The notes under the pieces: generated by a model | Databases searched by the model: none | What the model saw: the letters and a program-made list of their open reading frames with translations, nothing else | Told to the model about the DNA's origin: nothing | Source of the DNA: Pseudomonadota bacterium | Lineage (GTDB): Bacteria; Pseudomonadota; Alphaproteobacteria; Acetobacterales; Acetobacteraceae | Assembly (NCBI GenBank): GCA_021779655.1 | Contig: JAJYAF010000012.1 | Coordinates: forward strand, 1-15,424 | Reading direction: 5' to 3' | Length of the DNA: 15,424 nucleotides | Program-made: the position numbers and the translations under genes | Shown here: piece after piece, positions 7,291-13,167 of the stretch | Layout of the letters: the number at the start of each line of letters is the position of its first letter | Numbering within the stretch: the first letter of the stretch is position 1

Positions 7291-7922
7291 GCGAGGCGAA
7301 GCTCCGCCAGTTTGCTGCCCTGGTTGCGCGCTGGTCCGAGCGCATCAATCTGGTGAGCCGGCGGGATTTGCCGCTGTTATGGGAACGCCACGTGGAGGAC
7401 AGCCTGGCGCTTGTCCCCCATATTCCGCCAGAGACGAAAACCGCTATCGACCTTGGTTCCGGCGCCGGTTTTCCCGGCCTGGTTCTGGCCATCGCAACGG
7501 GAATACCTTTTACGCTGATAGAAGCCGATATGCGCAAGGCGGCGTTCCTGTCGGATGCGGCGCGCGCCCTGGACGCGCCCGTTACGGTGCTATGCAGCCG
7601 GATCGAGGTGGCGCGGGTTGCGCCGGCCGCGCTTGTCACGGCCCGGGCGCTTGCGCCGTTGGACAAGCTGCTGGGTATGGCATTGCCGTTTCTGGCGCCG
7701 GGCGGCGTTTGCCTCTTCCCCAAAGGCCGGCGGTACGAAGCGGAGTTTGCGCTTGCCGCCCGGCACTGGCGCTGGGAGGTGGAAAGGTGCAAAAGCGCTT
7801 GCGATGCGCAAGCCAGCATTTTGAAATTCAGCCGGATCCGCCATGCCGAACTTACGCCGCCCCAGGGTAATTGCGATTGCCAACCAGAAGGGCGGCGTGG
7901 GCAAAACCACAACCGCGATTAA
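7287..7922 (+). CDS. rsmG: 16S rRNA (guanine(527)-N(7))-methyltransferase
   Basis: The 211-residue SAM-dependent enzyme methylates N7 of G527 in 16S rRNA. The SAM-binding loop is [15 protein letters not shown], preceded by [21 protein letters not shown] and followed by [22 protein letters not shown] and FPKGR. The start is TTG at 7287, whose last two bases and the next A form the mnmG stop (TTGA), a typical coupling junction. The last 80 nt lie inside parA in another frame; the C-terminal tail after [11 protein letters not shown] has little family resemblance and is probably just the product of that overlap. Order mnmG-rsmG-parA-parB is classic. Confidence 0.93.
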   Translation: MSEAKLRQFAALVARWSERINLVSRRDLPLLWERHVEDSLALVPHIPPETKTAIDLGSGAGFPGLVLAIATGIPFTLIEADMRKAAFLSDAARALDAPVTVLCSRIEVARVAPAALVTARALAPLDKLLGMALPFLAPGGVCLFPKGRRYEAEFALAARHWRWEVERCKSACDAQASILKFSRIRHAELTPPQGNCDCQPEGRRGQNHNRD

Positions 7923-8631
7923 CCTGACCACGGCGCTTGCCGCCGGCGGGGAAAAAATTCTGCTGATCGATGTGGACCCTCAAGGCAACGCCAGCACTGG
8001 GCTTGGCATTGCGCCATCCATCCGCAAGGGCGGCAGCTATGCGCTGCTGGCCGGTGAGGAGAAGCTGCCCGCGCTGGCACTGGAAACCGGCGTGCCCAAC
8101 CTTGCCGTGGTTCCGGCCGTGGCGGACCTGGTTGGCGCTGATCTGGAATTTGCCCCGACGCCCGGCCGGGAGTTTTTGCTGCGCGAGGCGATTGCGCAGG
8201 CGCCGGCGGATTTGGGGTTTATTTTCATTGATTGTCCGCCCGGGCTGGGCTTGCTTACGCTGAACGCGCTCGTGGCGGCGGACGCGGTTCTGGTGCCCTT
8301 GCAATGCGAGTTTTTTGCGCTTGAAGGCATCTCTCAGCTCCTTGGCACGATAGACAGGGTGAAACAGCGGCTTAATCCGGGGCTGGTGCTGGAAGGGATC
8401 GTGCTGACGATGGTGGACCGGCGCAACAACCTTTCCGAACAGGTAAGCGCCGATGTGCGGGCGCATTTCGGCACGCAGGTTTATGAGACGGCGATTCCCC
8501 GTAATATCCGCGTCACCGAAGCGCCGAGCCACGGCGTTCCGGTGCTGCTTTATGATTTCCGCTCCAGTGGCGCGCAGGCTTATTTGAACCTGGCGGCCGA
8601 ATTTTTGCGGCGCGAGAAGGCCAGGGCATAG
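7843..8631 (+). CDS. parA: Chromosome partitioning ATPase ParA (Soj)
   Basis: The 262-residue protein is a Walker-type ATPase that binds the nucleoid as an ATP dimer and drives segregation of ParB-bound origin regions. The deviant Walker A motif is [21 protein letters not shown] (residues about 10-30) with the signature lysine, then LLIDVDPQGNASTGLG, and the Walker B block IFIDCPPGLGLLTLNAL. ETAIPRNIRVTEAPSHGVPV near the C-terminus is typical. Length matches chromosomal ParA. The ATG at 7843 lies 80 nt before the rsmG stop, so translation is probably coupled. No other in-frame start lies close enough to the P-loop to be preferred. Confidence 0.97.
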   Translation: MPNLRRPRVIAIANQKGGVGKTTTAINLTTALAAGGEKILLIDVDPQGNASTGLGIAPSIRKGGSYALLAGEEKLPALALETGVPNLAVVPAVADLVGADLEFAPTPGREFLLREAIAQAPADLGFIFIDCPPGLGLLTLNALVAADAVLVPLQCEFFALEGISQLLGTIDRVKQRLNPGLVLEGIVLTMVDRRNNLSEQVSADVRAHFGTQVYETAIPRNIRVTEAPSHGVPVLLYDFRSSGAQAYLNLAAEFLRREKARA

Positions 8632-8639
8632 AAGGGGGC

Positions 8640-8665
8640 GCTTCTGTTTCGCCGGAAAAGGAAGC
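8640..8665. other. Imperfect hairpin in the parA-parB spacer
   Basis: In the 91-nt gap between parA and parB, arms 8640-8650 and 8655-8665 pair over 11 positions with one G-A mismatch and one G-T wobble around a GCCG loop. No T-run follows, so terminator function is doubtful. Its middle (TGTTTCGCCGGAAAAG, 8645-8660) matches the classical parS sequence at 11 of 16 positions but lacks the CACGTG core. It could adjust the parB level relative to parA, or be incidental. Confidence 0.35.
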
Positions 8666-8708
8666 ACAAAGGCTTGAGTTGGGGGCTGCGGCTGCGCCTG
8701 AGGGCATT

Positions 8709-8716
8709 GGGGGAGA
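8709..8716 (+). promoter_or_regulatory. Ribosome binding site of parB
   Basis: GGGGGAGA lies 6 nt before the parB ATG at 8723 and fixes that start. Unlike the overlapping junctions before it, parB therefore has its own initiation signal. Confidence 0.6.
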
Positions 8717-8722
8717 AGAGAG

Positions 8723-9601
8723 ATGAGCAGGGAACAACCCAAACGGCTGGGACGAGGGCTGGCGGCGCTGCTGGGCGAATCGGCGCCGTTGCGCTCGCAA
8801 GGGTCGGCGTCGGACGAGGGGCCCACGGATAGCGTTCAAAGCCTGGGCATCGAGCTGCTGGAGCCAAGCCCTTTTCAGCCGCGCAAGCGGCTTTTGCAGG
8901 AGGCGCTTGATGAATTAGCGGCCTCGATCGCGCGGCAAGGCGTTTTGCAGCCGCTACTGGTCCGCCCGCATCCGGCCAAACCTGGGCACTACCAGATTAT
9001 TGCCGGGGAACGGCGCTGGCGCGCCGCGCAACAGGCCCAGCTGCACGAGGTGCCGGTGCTGATCCGCCCGCTTTCCGACGCGGCTGCCGTGGTTGCGGCA
9101 TTGGTGGAGAACCTGCAACGGGCCGATTTGAATCCGCTAGAGGAGGCAATGGGTTACCGCCGGCTGATGGACGAATTTGGTATGACGCAGGAGGCGTTGG
9201 CGGAGACAATCGGCAAGAGCCGGGCGCATGTTGGCAACAGCCTGCGCATTTTGTCGCTTCCCGAAAACGTGCTGGCGCTGGTCCGTGACGGTCAACTTTC
9301 CTTCGGTCATGCCCGGGCGCTGGTGACCCATTCCGATCCGGGGCCTTTGGCCGAGCGGGTGGCCCGGGAGCAGCTTTCCGTGCGGGAGACGGAGCGGCTG
9401 GCGGCGGCTCGTGCCGCGCCGCCTCCGGCGCAGCGGGAGCGGTCGGAAGGGGACTCAGAAACCGAAGCGCTTGCGCGAGGCTTGAGCGAGAAGCTTGGCC
9501 TTCACGTGAAGGTCACGTTCAATGGACAGAGTGGCGCCGTTATCATCGGCTATCGTACGCTGGACCAGCTCGATGAAATCGTGGCGCTGCTCAATACATA
9601 G
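8723..9601 (+). CDS. parB: Chromosome partitioning protein ParB (Spo0J)
   Basis: The 292-residue CTP-binding DNA clamp loads at parS sites and spreads along neighbouring DNA to form the segregation complex moved by ParA. It begins with the ParA-stimulating motif KRLGRGLAALLGE, then FQPRKRLLQEALDELAASI, the CTP-binding box GERRWRAAQ (about residue 95), ENLQRADLNPLEEAMGYRRL, and a helix-turn-helix MTQEALAETIGKSRAHVGNS (about residues 153-172) that should read parS. The C-terminal dimerisation domain is short and ends in IGYRTLDQLDEIVALL. Three parS-like palindromes start 6 nt after its stop. Confidence 0.97.
   Translation: MSREQPKRLGRGLAALLGESAPLRSQGSASDEGPTDSVQSLGIELLEPSPFQPRKRLLQEALDELAASIARQGVLQPLLVRPHPAKPGHYQIIAGERRWRAAQQAQLHEVPVLIRPLSDAAAVVAALVENLQRADLNPLEEAMGYRRLMDEFGMTQEALAETIGKSRAHVGNSLRILSLPENVLALVRDGQLSFGHARALVTHSDPGPLAERVAREQLSVRETERLAAARAAPPPAQRERSEGDSETEALARGLSEKLGLHVKVTFNGQSGAVIIGYRTLDQLDEIVALLNT
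9499..9512. other. parS-like palindrome inside parB
   Basis: CCTTCACGTGAAGG is a perfect 14-bp palindrome whose central ten bases equal the centre of the classical parS (TGTTTCACGTGAAACA). It encodes LHVK in the ParB C-terminal domain. It differs from the three sites downstream of the gene, so it may be coincidental or a weak site. Confidence 0.3.
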
Positions 9602-9606
9602 TAGTG

Positions 9607-9624
9607 ATGCTCCACGTGGAGCAT
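9607..9624. promoter_or_regulatory. parS-like site 1 (centromere)
   Basis: ATGCTCCACGTGGAGCAT is a perfect 18-bp palindrome. Its 16-bp core matches the classical parS at 12 of 16 positions, with the CACGTG centre intact and symmetric changes at positions 3, 5, 12 and 14. It starts 6 nt after the parB stop codon. Confidence 0.8.
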
Positions 9625-9641
9625 ACCTGCGATTTGTTCGA

Positions 9642-9657
9642 TGCTCCACGTGGAGCG
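9642..9657. promoter_or_regulatory. parS-like site 2 (centromere)
   Basis: TGCTCCACGTGGAGCG is the same core with one change at the last base, 34 bp after site 1. Confidence 0.78.
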
Positions 9658-9662
9658 TCAGC

Positions 9663-9670
9663 GTGGAGCC
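9663..9670. other. parS half-site
   Basis: GTGGAGCC matches seven of eight bases of the right half of the neighbouring sites, while the left half is lost (about 3 of 8). It is probably a decayed copy and lies between sites 2 and 3. Confidence 0.3.
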
Positions 9671-9697
9671 ATCCTTGGCCGCAGATGCGGGGGCCGT

Positions 9698-9713
9698 TGC
9701 TCCACGTGGAGCA
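9698..9713. promoter_or_regulatory. parS-like site 3 (centromere)
   Basis: TGCTCCACGTGGAGCA is identical to the core of site 1, 56 bp after site 2. It lies 30 bp from the end of the satP-like gene, so the whole cluster sits between the 3' ends of two convergent genes. Confidence 0.8.
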
Positions 9714-9742
9714 TTTCTGAACTTGTTACTTTATCCTGTTTT

Positions 9743-10300
9743 TTACCGGGAAGGGCGTGTCCCGATCGGCAGAATGATCCGGCCATGGGCCTCGTTGATG
9801 ACCTCCGCCGCACCCAGATAGAAAGCCAGAATCGCCGTGATGAGGCCGCCATAGCCACCCAGCGTGGTGAATGCGATGTCGCCGGTGAGCGGCGCCAGGG
9901 CCAGCAGGACGAAGGTGATCCACAGCGCAAGAAAGATCAGGAAAAGCGCGCGGCTGAGCGCAAAGGTGCCGATCCAGAGCGCGAAGGTGAAGGCACCCCA
10001 GAGCAGCAGATACCAGCCGACGGCCGCTGGAGGCACACCCGCGCCGAGGAATTTCGCGAACAGCGCGAAGCTCCACCAGAAGGCGCCGTAGCCGCAGAAA
10101 GCAACGAAACCGAAGCCGTTGCCCTTGGCGTATTCCAGCACGCCGGCTACGAATTGGGCGGAGCCGCCAAAAACGAAAGCCATGGCAAGCACTAGCGGAA
10201 CGGACGTGGCCGGCAGGAAGCCGGCATTGACCAGGCTGAGCAGCCACGTGGTCGTGGCAAAGCCGAACAGGCCGAGCGGAGCGGGATTTGCAAGTTTCAT
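9743..10300 (-). CDS. Acetate uptake transporter, GPR1/FUN34/SatP (YaaH) family
   Basis: The 185-residue inner-membrane protein carries the family signature NPAPLGLFGFA at residues 5-15. Six hydrophobic spans follow: GLFGFATTTWLLSLVNAGF, LVLAMAFVFGGSAQFVAGV, VAFCGYGAFWWSFALFA, VGWYLLLWGAFTFALWIG, LFLIFLALWITFVLLAL and GGLITAILAFYLGAAEVI. Members such as E. coli SatP carry acetate and succinate with protons or act as channels; acetate is the likely substrate here. The ATG at 10300 has an excellent Shine-Dalgarno. The gene faces parB tail to tail across the parS cluster. The transposase remnant begins only about 50 nt upstream of its start, so its original promoter may have been displaced. Confidence 0.93.
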   Translation of the reverse strand: MKLANPAPLGLFGFATTTWLLSLVNAGFLPATSVPLVLAMAFVFGGSAQFVAGVLEYAKGNGFGFVAFCGYGAFWWSFALFAKFLGAGVPPAAVGWYLLLWGAFTFALWIGTFALSRALFLIFLALWITFVLLALAPLTGDIAFTTLGGYGGLITAILAFYLGAAEVINEAHGRIILPIGTRPSR

Positions 10301-10305
10301 GGTTT

Positions 10306-10312
10306 CCTCCTT
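10306..10312 (-). promoter_or_regulatory. Ribosome binding site of the acetate transporter gene
   Basis: The minus-strand sequence AAGGAGG lies 5 nt before the ATG at 10300 and is the strongest Shine-Dalgarno in the window; it fixes this start. Confidence 0.7.
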
Positions 10313-10352
10313 CCGACCGATATCGCAGATCGTCCGGGCGCCGGCAAATCGC

Positions 10353-10772
10353 CGCCTGACCAGGCGCGGCCTGCGTGGTGCCAAGCTGGCCATCTTCGAC
10401 GCCCATAAAGCCTTGACGGCCGCCATTTCCGAGGTGCTCAACGCTACCTGGGAGCGGAGCGCTGCAGCGAGCACTTCATGCGCAACGCCCCCGCCTATGC
10501 CGGCAAGACCCGGAAGCGCATCGTCTCCGCCTGGGTTGGCGCCGCCTGCGCCCGGGACGATTCTGCCAATGCCCCTAACCAATGGCGTAATGCCGCCGAT
10601 CAGACGCGCCCGCGTCTGCCCAAACTCGCAGGATTGCTTGACGAGGCCGAATTCGACATCCTCGCTTGCATGGATTTTCCCGCCCAGCGCAAAGCCGAGA
10701 TTCGCTCCACCAACCCGCTCGAACGCTTCAATGACGAAATCAAGCGCCGCGCCGATATCGTCGGCACCTTCC
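10353..10772 (+). pseudogene. IS256/Mutator-family transposase remnant
   Basis: Two reading frames together give the middle to C-terminal part of an IS256-type transposase: TRRGLRGAKLAIFDAHKAL and EVLNATW in the first frame, then ERCSEHFMRNAPAYAGK, DEAEFDILACMDFP and RSTNPLERFNDEIKRR in the second. The last block contains the catalytic glutamate region of this family. The shift is explained exactly by a 5-bp tandem duplication (GAGCG at 10452-10456 and 10457-10461); removing one copy restores the frame. The N-terminal half is missing, and similarity stops at about VGTF near 10770, before the usual C-terminal tail. I see no terminal inverted repeats. It marks past transposition at the left edge of the accessory island. 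Confidence 0.85.
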
Positions 10773-10884
10773 TTGCCAGAACGGGCTGCCCGACAACGCA
10801 GCCAGCGCCGCTCCGAAACTCGCGCCGACCCCGCGCCGCAAGACACGATCCATCCGCAAACGAGCGGTCTATTTGAATAGTCCC
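10773..10884. other. Gap between transposase remnant and ATP-grasp pseudogene
   Basis: The sequence is GC-rich for about the first 80 nt. It shows no family resemblance in any frame I read, and no clear promoter. It could be scrambled insertion-sequence end. Confidence 0.3.
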
Positions 10885-11794
10885 ATGAAAAACATAGTCA
10901 AATGGCTGCAATCCATCCGACAAATCCGCGCGGCTTACGCCGAAGTGCATGGCCGGAAATTGCGGTTAATGTATCCACGGTATTTTACAGAAAAAATTAG
11001 TTGGCGGAAATTGTTTGACGACAATCCCCTCTTTATCCTGTTTAGCGACAAACTTGCGACGCGCGATTGGATTAGCGACAGAATCGGGACAAAATATCTC
11101 GCTCCTCTGGTATGGAGCGGGACGGCGGAAGCAATACCGTTCGCCCAGTTCGAGCCGCCTTATTTTCTAAAAAGCTCTCATGCTAGCGGCCATTCGATAA
11201 TGGTAACGACTGCTAACTTGAGCGAAACGGAGGCGTTCCAAGAGCAGGCAGCTGCCTGGCTGCAAATTGATTGGTTCGATATAAATGGTGAGCGCGGCTA
11301 CAAAAAAATTCCTCCCCGTCTGATGGTAGAAAAGGCGTTGGTAGACGAAAATGGGGAGCGGCCGCTTGAGCGCAAGTTTTTCGTGTTCGATGGCACGGTA
11401 ACTGCGGTCAATACGGTATTTGTGGAAGACGGCGCACTGCGTAGCGGCGCTTTTCCATACCCCGGATTGGAAGTACCTTGGCTGGCATTTTAGCCGGAAA
11501 GTCGATCGGGAATTCCCCCGTCCAAAGCGACTCGACGATATGGTCCGGATAGCGGAATGCTTGGGTAAAGGGATAGACCATATTCGGGTCGATATTTTTG
11601 ATTGCGAAGATCAAATTTTTGTTGGTGAACTGACCCCATATTCTTGGAGCGGCTTAAGTCATTTTAATCCGGATTCAGCGGATCTTTTACTGGGCAATGC
11701 CTGGCGCTTGGACCGCCCTGTTTTGCGCGCGATTAAAGCAATGTTATATTCACAGAGCGCTGAAGCGGCATCCTTCAGGAGGATTGATTTCTGA
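10885..11794 (+). pseudogene. TupA-like ATP-grasp protein, frameshifted
   Basis: Joined across one frameshift, the two frames give a protein of about 303 residues of the TupA-like ATP-grasp family, often found in polysaccharide or teichuronopeptide-type clusters, where it is thought to ligate amino acids or similar groups. The first frame gives FTEKISWRKLFDDNPLF, SDKLATRDWI, FLKSSHASGHSIM, RLMVEKALVDE and KFFVFDGTV. The second gives FPRPKRLDDMVRIAECL, HIRVDIFD and IFVGELTPYSWSG, holding the acidic metal-binding residues. The first frame ends at 11493 after unrelated residues. The switch lies near 11445-11460, where the T-run TTTT (11451-11454) is the likeliest place for an inserted base. The sequence is clearly less GC-rich than the core genes, suggesting transfer. 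The last 136 nt overlap the convergent glycosyltransferase remnant. Confidence 0.8.
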
Positions 11795-13001
11795 TAGCTG
11801 TGTACATAGCCTGTTTGAAAATTTTGGCGGGTTTCTTCAATCCAGTCTCGGAGCTGTTCCGGACATGGCGGGGAAATTGTTGGCCTGTCAGGACAAATGA
11901 TCGACTTCGAGAACCCGAAGCGGTCATAAATCTCCGGTGTAAAATGTACACCGGAGGCGCCGATATATTGCGCTTGGCAGACGGTAGTCGTTAGTCGGAC
12001 CATCCCCGCGACGCAGCACGCCACCCAACGCGATGAGTCCTGGCTTGTATAGTCGCAGATGAATCCGAGGCTGCGGTAGAACTCGCGAATCGCGTGATGG
12101 TCCCGCGCCGAATACGGGTTGTTTTTAATTAGATTCCAATAGTGTTCGCGCACGGGCTTCTGGGCAAGCCAGGAATTGCGGGTTAGTGCCGCGCCCCAGT
12201 TTTCATGCATCGGAGCGAGTTCAGAACTTCCCGAGGCCTGGTCTTCGAGATTGGCCCATAGATCTCCGTAGGCGGCAACATAGCCAATTCTCGGATCCTT
12301 TTTGGCGAAATCCAAAAGTTGTGCGATTAACGTCAGATAATGGGGGCCGAGGACGAGATCGTCTTCCAGCAGGAGAACGCTCTCTCGTTTAAGTTTTTCG
12401 AATGATAAGTCTCGGCTCGGCGATAGTTTCCAGCGATACCGAGGTTTTGCCGGGAAATGAATTTTTTAACGCGAAATAAACTGCGTGTATAAAACGGAAA
12501 AAATTTATTGAAAATTGAGATGGAGGCATGGATAGCGGCGTCGCGTCCCAGACTGGTCGATGCAAAGCGATCCCAACCACCGTCTTGAAACAGCAGAATT
12601 TCATCCCCTTTTCTTAATTGAGGAACCAGCGAAGTCAGGACTTTTTCCAAATAATGCGGACGGTCGAAGCTCAAAATGATAATCGTCAAGGGTTCGCGCG
12701 TGTATGCATGAGGAACAAATGTCCTTGCCGTGCTCGCGCCAAATATTTTAGTTTTTAATCTCTTCAGAATACGGACGTCCTCAAAAACGATGCTAAATAT
12801 GTTGCATGCGCGTTGATTTGATTCGTTCTCGAAAGAACGGGGCGGGATACCAATTTTATTTCCAATTCGTTTTGGATGCTTTTCTTTGAAAAGTAAACAT
12901 GGCGGATCGGCGGTGATGGACTTTTGTCCCTTCGAGAAAAGTTCCGCGCGTGACCGGGCGAGTTGAACCGCTTCATATGCCGCTTTCGCCGCCGGGTTGA
13001 C
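11659..13001 (-). pseudogene. Glycosyltransferase (GT2-like), frameshifted and lacking a start
   Basis: Reading on the minus strand, one frame gives the nucleotide-sugar-binding start LTIIILSFDRPHYLEKVLTSL, then DEILLFQDGGWDRF and RQNLGIAGNYRRAE. After a shift near 12373-12380 the next frame gives the metal-binding LLEDDLVLGPHYLTLIAQLL, DFAKKDPRIGYVAAYGDLW and a C-terminal part ending at 11659. This order fits a family-2-type (GT-A) transferase for surface polysaccharide. A single lost base explains the shift. Upstream of the first block the same frame stays open with protein-like sequence (AKAAYEAVQLARSRAELFSKG, ADPPCLLFKEK, FEDVRILKRLKTKIFG), but no ATG or GTG is in frame before pheT. The only in-frame candidate is a TTG at 12689, directly before the conserved block. 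The 5' end given here is therefore approximate, and the gene may also be truncated. Lower GC than its flanks suggests transfer. Confidence 0.72.
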
Positions 13002-13167
13002 TGGTGCGAAACGTCGATTTTGTTGTTGCGATAGCGCCTCTATCGATGCGCCACACTTGGCGCCACGCCGGTTCTGGACGAAGAGTATCGAGCACGTTCC
13101 CGTCCTGGCCGATAGGCGCCAGAGTGCCCGCCCGAATAATCGGCCCGGCCCTGTTCCCCGCGGTGCT
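13002..13167. other. Junction between island and pheT 3' end
   Basis: There is no supported gene. On the minus strand the frame directly after the pheT stop is open for about 60 codons with rather protein-like sequence (RAGTLAPIGQDGNVLDTLRP, WRQVWRIDRGAIATTKSTF) and ends at a TGA near 12976; I do not recognise it. It may be a fragment left by recombination. GC content rises to the core-genome level here, so this is the likely right edge of the island. Confidence 0.35.

Noticed and set aside
7384..7399. CACGTG-centred stretch in rsmG resembling the parS variant (12 of 16)
   Set aside because: It is not palindromic outside the centre and is dictated by the conserved RHVEDSL codons.
9607..9713. 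The three palindromes as transcription terminators or REP-type repeats
   Set aside because: They have no loop and no T-run, share one exact core with CACGTG, and sit right after parB, which fits parS far better.
9641..10195. Plus-strand open frame across the parS sites and the acetate transporter gene
   Set aside because: The minus strand encodes a clear six-span transporter with a strong ribosome binding site; the plus translation is charged low-complexity sequence.
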